Assembly (NCBI GenBank): GCA_023634235.1 | Contig: JAMKCF010000044.1 | Location: forward strand, 434,001 to 498,000 | Reading direction: 5' to 3' | DNA: 64,000 nucleotides | Source: Pisaster brevispinus | Lineage: Eukaryota; Echinodermata; Asteroidea; Forcipulatida; Asteriidae | In this document: piece after piece, positions 1 through 9,289 of the stretch | Numbering within the stretch: the stretch's first letter is position 1 | Layout of the letters: each line of letters opens with the position of its first letter | Program-made: the position numbers and the translations under genes | The notes under the pieces: model-generated | What the model was told of the DNA's origin: nothing | The model's database searches: none | The model's input: the letters and a program-made list of their open reading frames with translations, nothing else

Positions 1-78
1 AGGGCTACGTAGATCAGTTGGTCGAGCGCCGACACATTAATTCAGAGGTCACAAGTTCAAGGCCTGAGCCCCTAGTCA
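1..78 (+). repeat. tRNA-derived SINE head, cut by the window edge
   Basis: The first bases read like a tRNA 5' half and T arm. TAGATCAGTTGGTCGAGC resembles an A box and CACAAGTTCAAGGCC resembles a B box, about 40 bases apart. The acceptor ends do not pair, so this is a tRNA-related SINE head and not a working tRNA gene. The upstream part lies outside the window. Confidence 0.45.
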
Positions 79-97
79 ATTTTTCTTTGTTCAGACC

Positions 98-330
98 CAA
101 ATTATTGTAAATGAATTCATCACATGATATCATGCTGGAGGCTGGCATACATGTAATGCATCTATCTTTCCAAACCGCAGTGGATGATATCAAAATGGTC
201 AGACAGTAGGAGGGTTGACTGTGTACTGTGTACAACCATTCATTGCATGATATCATAATTCAGGCTGGTGTAGTTTATTTATCATTCCAAACCACAATGG
301 ATGACATTTTACAGTCAGTGTGTAGTAGGT
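98..330. repeat. Dispersed repeat of about 130 bp, about two tandem copies
   Basis: Two successive copies share GATATCAT, AGGCTGG, ATCATTCCAAACC and GTTGACTGTGTACTGTG blocks. Related copies lie at 6780-6917, 19276-19510 and, reversed, near 2255-2370. Two of these directly abut AAATCACATCC arrays, so the two repeats travel together. No coding potential is visible. Confidence 0.55.
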
Positions 331-1014
331 TTTCATTTATATAAAGAAAATCAGCAAAAATACTTGGTAAAGGTACATCAATGTATTATACAGAGCTGGT
401 TGACCTGACAAAATAGTCACAGACAGTGCTCAAGTTTTGTGTGATAATCTGTGTACATGTACATGAAACAACGAACCTGTGACAATTTGGGCCTAATCCA
501 TTGTGTGAGTCAGGAGAAAATAGTGAAAAACCACTCACAACTTCCAGCTTGTAAACACATTGTCCTTAATTTTGGTTGTGAAATAACTGAAATCAGCTGT
601 GAAGTATTTTTAGGTTTTCAGATACAGTTTTCATGAATATGACTTCATTTCAGAGGGAAATATTTCACAGATAAAAATGCTTATGAACTTCATGTTTCTC
701 CATTTTAAATTTGTTCGGTACACGTACACACAATAATTTGTTTTTTCATTGCTGCTTTAGTTTTTATTGACCTTTCTTTACATTTTCTTGATGTTAATTT
801 TTTTTTTTAGTTTGATGTCTTCATACCTCCCCTAAGGTTCTTAAGTTTTTATTAAGTATAAATTAGCCTTTTTTTGGTTAATCCAACCATTTTGATCTAT
901 CTTTCTATCCTAATCAGTAAGCTTTCAGACTGAAATGAAACTTATCCTTACCAATCCTGTATAATACCTTTAAGTTGGCATCGTTTGATTGACATACTTT
1001 GTTGAATGTTTCAG
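331..1014. other. No gene seen; sequence upstream of the first helicase exon
   Basis: AT-rich sequence without exon-like conservation. Earlier helicase exons (N-terminus and Q motif) are expected upstream on the + strand but none is recognisable here. The final bases TGTTTCAG form a good splice acceptor for the exon at 1015. Confidence 0.6.
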
Positions 1015-1139
1015 TGTATCCCGGTAGAGATGTTGGGTAAAGATGTTGTTGCCATGGCAAGGACAGGCAGTGGTAAAATGCCCTCATCCTCTCTCCTACC
1101 AGAGAGCTGGCGCTTCAGACTTTGAAGTTTTCAAAAGAG
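1015..1139 (+). CDS. DDX54: DEAD-box helicase DDX54/Dbp10, Walker A exon with internal deletion
   Basis: This exon belongs to an ATP-dependent RNA helicase of the DDX54/Dbp10 family, nucleolar proteins of large-subunit rRNA maturation. It reads IPVEMLGKDVVAMARTGSGK, which is motif I (Walker A), and then, in a different frame, LILSPTRELALQTLKFSKE, which is motif Ia. Family members have about 25 residues between the two blocks. Here they nearly touch, with a frame change around 1078-1082, so an exon part or an exon-intron-exon segment was lost. Acceptor TGTTTCAG and donor GAG|GTAAC are intact, and the phase-0 end matches the next exon. Either this copy is a pseudogene or the assembly lost a piece here. 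Family assignment is secure; functional status is not. Confidence 0.85.
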
Positions 1140-1159
1140 GTAACTTCTAGGGTTTTGTT

Positions 1160-1375
1160 TTTTTTCCTATTTGCTCTGATCGTCTCCTGAAGACAATCAG
1201 AGCATACTGATCGAAACGTTTAGTCTATAAATTATAACCACCGGTTCTCTTCAGAACCAACACAACACACACACACACACACCCACACTACTCAAAAGAG
1301 ATTTTCACATGGTGTTACCGCAAACCTCTCTTAGTTATACTTCCACCATGCAAAGTTTCAAATCCTACTTAACAA
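1160..1375. repeat. Intronic repeat: stem-loop with GATCGAAACG, CA run, foldback-family tail
   Basis: Contains AATCAG-AGCATA-CTGATC followed by GAAACG (about 1190-1223), a short CA run near 1259-1284, and CACATGGTGTTACCGCAAAC (about 1308-1330). The last block is the end sequence of the foldback elements at 33 and 54 kb. A further tail copy lies at 1820-1930. Confidence 0.5.
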
Positions 1376-1541
1376 TGGGTTTACCTGGTTAGTCTGCTGC
1401 CACCTAGTGTCCCCAAAAGTCTCCCATTGCTGAATGAAATTGTTCCCTGCCGTTTAGGGTTTTAAAGCTATTTCAAGCCAGAAGTAACATCAATTTACGG
1501 CTTGAAAATGATGGGTTTTTTTTCTTCGTGTATCTTGGCAG

Positions 1542-1729
1542 CTAGGTCGTTTCACATCCCTGAAGGCGGATGTAATCCTCGGTGGGGATAAACTTGATGA
1601 TCAGTTTGCGGCGTTGCATGAGAACCCAGACGTCATCATCGCGACGCCGGGACGCCTGCTCCACGTTCTGGTTGAGATGGAGATGAAGTTGAAGTACATT
1701 GAGTACGTTGTGTTTGACGAAGCAGACAG
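1542..1729 (+). CDS. DDX54: DEAD-box helicase DDX54/Dbp10, exon with motifs GG, TPGR and DEAD
   Basis: Continues the helicase in phase 0. It begins [20 protein letters not shown], followed by [20 protein letters not shown] (motif Ib TPGR) and [13 protein letters not shown] (motif II, the Walker B DEAD box that binds Mg-ATP). The sequence is intact with no stop, and closely follows animal DDX54. Acceptor CTTGGCAG and donor CAG|GTGAGA are canonical. The exon leaves two bases (AG) that the next exon completes to Arg. No lesion is visible, in contrast to the preceding exon. Confidence 0.93.
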
Positions 1730-1799
1730 GTGAGAAGTAGAATTTATCGTCTGTACAGAACTGTAAGGTCATTAATTGCATTTAACATCTATTAAATTA

Positions 1800-1930
1800 T
1801 TGCAGTACCCGCTGCTAAGGATTGGAACCTAGTTCTCATAGAACAAATCTACACAGTGAAGTAGATATACACATGGCGTTTACCACAAACTGAGTCTACA
1901 TTGATACCTCACCATGCAATGCCTTAAGAA
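1800..1930 (-). repeat. Tail copy of the foldback-element family
   Basis: The stretch CCTAGTTCTCATAGAAC, AATCTACACAGTGAAGTAGA, TATACACATGGCGTTTACC and ACCATGCAATGCCTTAA matches the terminal parts of the elements at 33.1-33.7 and 53.5-54.6 kb. It is a solo end within a helicase intron. Confidence 0.55.
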
Positions 1931-2569
1931 GTCATCATCATCATGATCATGGCTCCCATCACTGTGTGATGATCTGATTCTCTGCCAGGTTGTTGCGACG
2001 TCGTCGGGTGAGGTGTTGCCTCCAGCATAGATCATGGAAGTTCAGTGCTGAACTTGCAGCACCTGCCTTAATAGATGATCTCCAAGAAGTATTTAACTTC
2101 AGTTCGCGTCATGAAACTTGCGTGCTCTGCACAATCACACTGGTAGCGCCCCTCATTTGTTAGAAAGTCTATGTTTAAACACTCTGACTGTGTTTGTATC
2201 ACAATTTTCAACACGGCCGTGTGATCTCTCTGGATCTCTTCTTGATCAATCAGAATGGACAAACTGTCCCAGGTATTTATGAATGGTAAATAAACTATTC
2301 CAGCCTGAACCAAGATATCATGTGGTGAATGCATCTGCACTGTGGATGTTGTACAGCTCTGTGCGCATCTGCACCACCATGGGATGGCTTCAAATGGTTG
2401 GTCAACTTGCAGGAAAATGTCAAGAAAGTGTAAACATTACTTCCTTGGCCTTGTGACTGTTTGTCAGATGGAAAGATTTCTCTGGAGGAGAGTGATTAAA
2501 ACTGAATCCATTTCTCTCCTGATTATTTCAAATGGTGGTCTATGATTTTTTTCTCTTGGCACCTTTCAG

Positions 2570-2753
2570 ACTTTTTGAGATGGGTTTTGCCGAGCAGCTT
2601 CGGGAGATTCTACACTCTCTGCCGCAGCATCGTCAGACGCTCCTCTTTTGGGCGGCGTTGCCCAAATCTCTTGTTGAGTTTGCCAAGGCTGGACTGAACG
2701 ACCCAACCCTCATACGGCTTGACATGGAGACGAAGATATCAGATCAAATCAAG
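2570..2753 (+). CDS. DDX54: DEAD-box helicase DDX54/Dbp10, motif III exon (SAT replaced by WAA)
   Basis: The exon completes Arg, then reads [20 protein letters not shown] and [20 protein letters not shown], ending [11 protein letters not shown]. It covers the end of RecA domain 1. The family has SAT in motif III (LLFSATLPK), which couples ATP hydrolysis to unwinding. Here the triplets read Trp-Ala-Ala, a double change in a nearly invariant motif. Acceptor CCTTTCAG and donor AAG|GTATGA are good and the exon ends in phase 0. The next helicase exon is 17.6 kb downstream. With the deletion in the first exon, this argues that the copy does not make an active helicase. Sequencing error is an alternative. 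Confidence 0.9.
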
Positions 2754-2835
2754 GTATGAAAATCATTTGTGTCTTGGGGCAAACGTGCTCAGTGCAAAAA
2801 TCGTTATATCTTAGTGTGTACTTGTATTGTGTGTA

Positions 2836-2909
2836 CATTTGGGTTACTTTAAGCAAGGTACAACATTTTGACAATTCAAACTCACGTATAACGTAAATGC
2901 TCTTTTAGT
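2836..2909 (+). repeat. Left copy of a direct repeat of about 75 bp
   Basis: GTGTACATTTGGGTTACT through GTAAATGCTCTTTTAG is repeated almost exactly at 6491-6568. The two copies bracket the whole 2910-6490 composite insertion, as if the insertion had duplicated or been pasted within this stretch. Confidence 0.7.
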
Positions 2910-3203
2910 AAGTCAGGGTGGTTTTTTTTGGGGGGGGTGTGTGACAGACATCTTTGAAGGCCACTGTTTTCAGCGAGGGCAAAGTCATTGTATCACAGAC
3001 TTGTAGAAAAAAATAATTTAATAAATTTGTGGCCCACTGCACTCATACCCATCTTCCAGCATGTCCAGTGTGTTGTGTAATGCGTGTAAAAGAACCCAGT
3101 ACACTTATCATTAAGAGAAAAGGTTGACCCTGGTGTTTTTGGGGGTATGTTTGGCTGCAGGTTGCACCACCTTTTAAACCGTTACATGGTGCTATGTAAA
3201 TAA

Positions 3204-6154
3204 GGGAAGACACCAAAAACATTTTACTCGGCGCGCCGCGGCGGGCCGTGCAATACCGCAGAGTCGCGGCCGCGGCCCGCCGAATCGCGGCCAAGTGCGG
3301 CCGAACCTCCAATGGGCGTAATTGCATATTCATGAGGATCAAAGGGGATATTTACAGTTGAACGCATTTGTAGAGATCGCGGCTCCCTTGCGGCGCGCTG
3401 CGGATCGGCCGACCATACAAAACCACACGCGCCACAATTACCTCAACGTATGTTATGTATCTCCTTTGTGATTTGCTGCGATCCCAGTCCGCTATGATAA
3501 TGCCGGCCGGCCAAACAAATGATACGGCATTGTATAACATAGACAGGAACAGAAACAAAATGTTACAATGTACGGAACTATTTTGTTGAACAACACCGTT
3601 CATTTTCCCCTTTTTTGATTAGATAAACCTAACCTATTAAATAGTTCATTCCTCCACTTTTAAGTTTAGCGTACGTGATAACTGCTCCAAAAAATTAACC
3701 GAGTCTTGCGCAAAAAGTAATCATACTTCGTGTAATTTCAGTTACAAAACTTGTATTTTAAGTTCCGTTGATTCATCTCAGACGTACAACTGACCCAAAC
3801 TGCCCGTGCTTTTAACACACCTTAAAAGTAATCCAGGATACTATTTTTGCATGGTGTCTTTCAGATCGGTTTCACTGTAACAATATATTTAAGCCTGCTT
3901 GTAAGTTGTAGTGAGCTGTGACAACCCCTCGCAAATTTAGAAGTTGGAGGTATTTTGGAAATGTTACGACCATTGTTTTCATTCCCACTTTGAATATCTT
4001 GTTGTTTTATAAATGATGAAAACATTGCCCAAGGTTTCCTTAAATGAATGAAATAAGCAAGCCGACGTAAAGCTCCGATGTTTATCAACGCGTTTTAATA
4101 AGATGGCGGCTTGTCCGTTTAGTGTTTTTAAGGAGATTCTTTTTATGATAGCATTAAGACTTTGTCAGCGAACATTGATTTTAATAATTGTTTTTGCAAT
4201 TTAAACCGTATTGTAGTTATTAATATTAAAATATAAGTCCAGCATACATGTGTGTATTAAATGTTATGGGTCACATAAACTTCAAGCAAAGAAAGCTACT
4301 ATGTATTTTTTTGCTTTTAAATCTCGAGTGAGGATCCCCAACAACAAAAAATGAATGACACCACTTGTGATTTACGATTAAGTAGAATTGCGTGATTGAG
4401 TCTGAAAACCACGTATGAATCAGTTCTCCCTTATTTTAATTGCTGCATCAAAATAAGCTTCAAACACAAAATATCCACTTGTTGTTCGTTAGCCTTTTGC
4501 AGGTTGCAAACAAACTCTTTCTAAAACCAACAACGATATAAAAAACACTTTTTCTCGGGTGCTTGAAGTTGGCACCATTTCTCCAGGACGGGATCAAGTT
4601 GTGAAAGGCGGCGCACAAAGGAGAGAGTATGTTATACATTTCAACAGTATTAAAAGTCGGCAGCGAACAGGCTGTCAGTCATTTTGGCAGGTTAACTTTT
4701 TTCTCTCCGACAGACAGGACCGATAAAAAAAACCATTTTATGTAATATTCTAACATGCTTATCGAACAATTTACATGTAAGTAATATCAATTCTGATCAA
4801 TTCGCAACAATTTTATTTGTGGAAAATTCCGTCTCGGTTATAATATTATATTCCTGTTGTCAAGTTCCCCGAGTTATACTTCCATGGTTATTTGTAAATA
4901 TTGTTTTTAATTGAAGTAGTTAGAGAATTATTGGCACAAAAACTATAGCCCCTTCCTTGGAAATATCTGTAAAACTATGTCAAAACTTTACGATGACAAC
5001 TATCTAAACGTAAGTTGATTCACATACGAACTGGTTGGAGTACAGGTTCGTTGGAATACATATGTTTCCAATCATAAGAGAAAACTGTTGGCAAAAGTGT
5101 AATTCAGATCAATTGTTTGCAGGTGCTGGCTAATTTTATCCAATAGCTTTAGTTTAACATAGTTTCTTTCTTCTACTAAAGCGAATTTATAGTTCGTCGT
5201 CCATGGGCATTTTTCATTACTATATTTAATGTTTATGTTTTAGCCATTCTTGGCTTTTTCTTGCGTATTATTTGATTTAATGCACATCGTACAATATACC
5301 AAAACTGATCTCGTCCAATCAATCAGGTGCTTGAATAGCCTTAGTTCAAGGCTGTGTATAGTACAGGATCCGCAGGCCTGCACCAAACTGTGCAGCTATT
5401 TTTTCACACGGCTCGTGAACACATGCCGAGTTGGAGTCTAGCCAAGTTTTGTTACGAGTATGGTAGTTTATCAAAGGCCGATCAGTGTGCGGACTTTGGA
5501 CTTGCTGTACAGTACTGTATTGTACCGTAGCAGTGTGTGTGCAGGGGCTCGGAAAGAAATTCGATCTACCTGCTGACGGCCACCACATGGCCGTGCCACG
5601 TGCAGAGTAGAGACGGCGTGGCCTACAATGGAAAAGAAAACACGACACAACACAAACTACGGAGCAAGAACTGTTGTATTTAAATCCAAAGTCTTCAAAA
5701 CTTATATGATTTTATTGTTATTTTAAATGTCGGAAAATTAAATGTCGGAACTTCGAAAGTCAACTTGGTAAAGTCAAAGATTTAAAAAGTCGGAACTGCA
5801 AATAAAGTCCGTTTTCAAAGTTGAATAAATCTCATCCCTAGGGCGATCGTAAGGTCTTTAACCTCTGACAAAGATTGTTAATCTGGAACACCTTTTATCA
5901 CTCCGATCTCTATATCCACAGTGTGACCGCAGCCTTTGCGGGATGTTCCCGGCCGGCCGCGTGAGAGCCGCGGCATGCTCTACTGGTTTTTGTTGTTACA
6001 TATTCATGACTTCAAGTACAAGGGACTTTGATAATGAGGTCTCGGGCCAGCAGTGCGCCGCACAAAAGCCGGGTGGCAAAGTCCACCGCGGCGCTTTGTG
6101 GGAGCGCCGCGGCGCGACGCGGGATGCCGAGTAAAATGTTTTTGGTGTCTTCCC
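3204..6154. mobile_element. Non-autonomous PIF/Harbinger-like transposon, 2951 bp, TSD TAA
   Basis: The ends are perfect 29-bp inverted repeats beginning GGGAAGACACCAAAAACATT and continuing TTACTCGGC. TAA lies immediately outside at both sides (3201-3203 and 6155-6157). The paralogous repeat at 23.4 kb carries the empty site, reading ATGTAAATAAGTGGGTT with a single TAA. A 3-bp TAA target duplication and GG-starting ends are hallmarks of PIF/Harbinger elements. The first and last 200-300 bp are very GC-rich with CGCGCCGCGG tracts, while the interior is AT-rich. No DDE transposase or Myb-like ORF is seen, so it would have needed a transposase in trans. Confidence 0.88.
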
Positions 6155-6258
6155 TAAGTGGGTTTTATGTTTGGAATATAGCTCCGCAAACCTTGTAGCA
6201 AAAAATATGAAAAGCTTTGAAACACCCTCAGGTGTGGTAAAGCTTTATATAAGACCTG

Positions 6259-6450
6259 GGCCCAATTTCATAGAGCTGCTTAAGCAGAAAATAATGCTTA
6301 ACAATTTCCTGCTAAGCAGAAATGAGCAGGATACCAATCACAAATTGTACACGTGACATGGTAGTTTGGCTGGTAACCTTATTCTGGTAAGCAAAATTTT
6401 ATTGTGCTTTAGCAAATTTTTGTGCTTAAGCAGCTCTATGAAATTGGGCC
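6259..6450. mobile_element. MITE, 192 bp, ends GGCCCAATTTCAT, TSD CTG
   Basis: Terminal inverted repeats GGCCCAATTTCATAGAGCTG (extended by CTTAAGCA) flank an AT-rich core. CTG abuts both ends. The paralogous locus near 23510 reads AAGACCCGCATACAAC without the insert, one substitution from the expected empty site. Related copies are at 19615-19780 and 56096-56347. The superfamily is not certain; a 3-bp CTN duplication is suggested by the three copies. Confidence 0.82.
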
Positions 6451-6490
6451 CTGCATACAACCTGCTGACATTCAAAGCGCTTCTGTATGG

Positions 6491-6568
6491 TGTGTACATT
6501 TGGGTTACTTTAAGCAAGGTACAACATTTTGACAATTCAAACTCACGTATAACGTAAATGCTCTTTTA
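6491..6568 (+). repeat. Right copy of the direct repeat of about 75 bp
   Basis: Near-identical to 2836-2909, including CAAGGTACAACATTTTGAC and ACTCACGTATAACGTAAATG. It is followed here by TTTTTGCAC in place of the GTAAGTCAGG found after the left copy. Confidence 0.7.
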
Positions 6569-6620
6569 GTTTTTGCACTAATACGACTGTTTGTTCTTCC
6601 TCTGTTGGTATGATTTTCCA

Positions 6621-6786
6621 GCCGTCGATTTCACCAAACTCTTCCTAACTTAGGATTAATCTTAGGACTTAGGACGAGTCCCAGCCTTGCATTGTAACAT
6701 GTAAACCTTAAGATTAATCCTAAGTTAGGACTAGTTACTCATCCTAACTCGAGATAGGATTAATCCTAGCGTTTCGTGAAATCGGC
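6621..6786. mobile_element. MITE with GCCGATTTCAC ends and TAGGATTAATCC stems
   Basis: The left end GCCGTCGATTTCACCAAAC and the right end (reverse complement) GCCGATTTCACGAAACGC are imperfect inverted repeats. Both are followed by TAGGATTAATC motifs that recur internally as CTTAGGAC, TTAAGATTAATCC and AACTTAGG. The 166-bp unit could fold almost fully on itself. No clean target duplication could be fixed. Confidence 0.65.
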
Positions 6787-6917
6787 TGCAGCAAGCTTAC
6801 TGACCATTTTACAACCATTCAACTGCTTGGGTTATGTAGTGTACGGTGGCACAACTCTGCACTGAACCAACTGTGTACATTTGTGTACCACATGATTTCA
6901 TATTGCAGGCTGACATA

Positions 6918-7612
6918 CACTGTGAATGGCCTGGATGTGATTTTACAACAAAAACGGAAGAGTGAATCGATATGATGTGATTTTAGGACAGATTGTCCAA
7001 TATCACATCCACACCAACGAAATCACATCCGAGCCAGAAATCACATCCTTGGTTAATTGCCACTTATCCAAAATCACATCTACTGTCTGGCTGCATTACC
7101 AAAATCACATCCACTGTCTAGGCCCTTGCCAAAATCACATCCAAGCCAGAAATCACATCCATGATAATTGCTCATAGCCAAAATCACATCCACTGTCTGG
7201 CTGAATTACCAAAATCACATCCACTGTCTGGGCCCTTGCCAAAATCACATCCAAGACTGAAATCACATCCATGATAATTGCTCATAGCCAAAATCACATC
7301 CACTGTCTGGCTGAATTACCAAAATCACATCCACTGTCTGGGCCCTTGCCAAAATCACATCCAAGACTGAAATCACATCCTTGGTTAATTGCCACTATCC
7401 AAAATCACATCCACTGTCTGGCTGCATTACCAAAATCACATCCACTGTCCCGGCCCCGGCCAAAATCACATCAGAGCCAGAAATCACATCCATAGTAATT
7501 GTGCCTAGCAAATATCACATCCAATGTCTGGCTGATTACCGAAATCACATCTAGTGTTTGGGCCCTAACCAAATAACATCCGAGTCAGATATCACATCCA
7601 TGGTTAATTGGG
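6918..7612 (+). repeat. AAATCACATCC array, higher-order unit of about 110 bp
   Basis: AAATCACATCC recurs every 25-30 bp, separated by a rotating set of spacers (ACTGTCTGGCTGAATTACC, ACTGTCTGGGCCCTTGCC, AAGACTGA, ATGATAATTGCTCATAGCC). The set of four makes a unit of about 110 bp, seen at 7159 and again at 7269. The array starts at CACTGTGAATGGCCTGGATG, the same start as at 61820 and, inverted, 19275. Regular spacing mimics a CRISPR array, but the spacers themselves repeat. Confidence 0.85.
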
Positions 7613-8526
7613 CTTAATTATGTGTGTGTACTATTTTATTATATTATGTTCACATGCCTATACTTGTTAACTTACTTGGAATTTGACTTGAGAACTGTTT
7701 CTGGGCTGTACATTTGACAGTTTGATGTTTGGCAGGGCACTCTCTCGTGTGCTCGCATAGAGATTTCATTCCGTTGATGATGACTGTACGCACTGCAAAC
7801 TGAATGCGTTGGATAGCAACTAAATCCAAAGGGTTCACATTCTGTATTCAAGATTGTCCGAATAGAGTCGCATATTCACTGCTATATTATAATAGTATCT
7901 GGCCGTTACACGGCGATTGTGCTGAATGTCATCTGCAGATTCAGAAACGATCAGTAAGCATCGAGTATGAGCTGATCACTCGTGTTATGTTAGATTGCTT
8001 CAGAGATTGGTGCTGTTGTTATTCCCCCCGTGGCGGCACTGCAACAGCCTCCTATTACATAACGATGGTGCGAACGGGGTTGGGGGGGGGGACACCAGTG
8101 GTTATTTTCTTCCAGTTGTTGGTGTGTATGGTTTTGTTTATCTCGATCTGAGCTAAACCGAAGGGGCAAGCAAGACACCACACTCTTAGAGTATTTTATT
8201 GAATTGAAGCTGTATATAAAACCGTGGTAAATCATGCAATTTTATAAGTCTGAACAAAATGGGTGTTCAGTAAGAAACAAGCTATAACCTATCTCGTTTT
8301 AACCATTTTTCATCAAGATACCAAAAATATCCCGTACGCGAAATCGAGGCACATGTGGGGCGAGATATTCCACTAACATTGTTTAAAAAAACGTTTTTCA
8401 TCTACTCACCACGAAATAAATGGTAATTCAACATTCGTGGCCCAAATACTAATAGTAATGCCATATCCCCATAGTCGTACCACAGAGCATACATAATGCA
8501 AGGACGGATGGTCATACTGTTCCGCC
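7613..8526. other. No gene seen
   Basis: No exon-like open frame with splice borders and no clear repeat. The stretch is intronic with respect to the helicase exons at 2.7 and 20.3 kb. Confidence 0.5.
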
Positions 8527-9065
8527 CCCAACTTGACATTCGTCGTCCCAACTTGAGCGTTAAAATTGTGGCGCTCCAACTGTAGTGGGGATTGCAGTAA
8601 ACACAGAACACCCCCCCCCCCCCAGGAATAAACTATAAAATAAATAAAAAAATAATAAGTATGAAGTTATTATTATCACTTTATACTAGTAATTGAGAAT
8701 ATTTCAATTTAATTCGAATTCTGGTAGTGGTTTTCCGAGAGAAGGGAAATTAATTGCTTAGGGCTACTTTGAGAGTAGCATGTGGCCGCTGTCCAGAACC
8801 CTCTAAAAAGACAGTTATACGCCGAGTTAGCCTTCAATTGTGAGCGAAACTATCACAACCAAAGGGCATTCCAAACCTCGTCTTTCCGACCGGCACGCGA
8901 CCGGCACGCGACCGGCTCTGCAGTAGTTCAATCAACGCATGATTGATCAGGGTATCCCGTTGAGCTCTATGGGCGATCCCAACTATAGTTGGTATGCCCC
9001 AACTTTAACACTCAAGCTGGAGCTGCACTGGTCCCAACCATAGTTGGGGCGATTGTCAAGTTGGG
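8527..9065. mobile_element. Foldback element with CCCAACTTGACA ends
   Basis: The left end CCCAACTTGACATTCGTCG recurs inverted at the right as GCGATTGTCAAGTTGGG. Inner blocks also pair: TTGAGCGTTAAAATTGTG and its partner near 9005, and CCAACTGTAGTGGGG with CCCAACTATAGTTGG. The arms are about 95 bp with gaps. The interior is AT-rich and contains a C14 run near 8611-8624. No ORF and no secure target duplication. Confidence 0.6.
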
Positions 9066-9289
9066 ACTACACAAAACTATAGAGAAAGGTTCTCAATGGT
9101 CATACCATGTGGACATAAAAAGAGTGCCCACATTCCATACTGGGATCGATGCATAGCCAGCTGGGCACGAAGTTGGCTTTCTGTAGGTTTTGAGTACATG
9201 ACTGCACTTGAGGGCGCACCTACCAGTGAAATATTCGCATTTGTTGCTATTTTTGAAACGAAAGGAAAATGGTAATATTTTCAGGTAGT

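Larger units (their letters stand above)
2910..6490 (+). repeat. Composite repeat, second copy at 21711-23560
   Basis: After removal of two nested insertions (3204-6154 and 6259-6450), this stretch matches 21711-23560 from GTAAGTCAGGG to GACATTCAAAGC. It contains a SINE-like central domain (about 3043-3200, ending ATGGTGCTATGTAAATAA) and a fragment that in the other copy runs into a LINE 3' end. The 21711 copy carries its own insertion, absent here. The shared block begins at GTAAGTCAGG, which at 21711 is the splice donor of a helicase exon. Confidence 0.75.

Noticed and set aside
4100..5900. Gene inside the Harbinger-like element (ATGGCGGC motif near 4100)
   Set aside because: No open frame of useful length, no transposase signature; the motif is too short to support a promoter or start.
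6918..7612. CRISPR array
   Set aside because: Repeats are regular, but the spacers cycle in a fixed set and the context is a eukaryotic intron with mobile elements; no cas-like genes.
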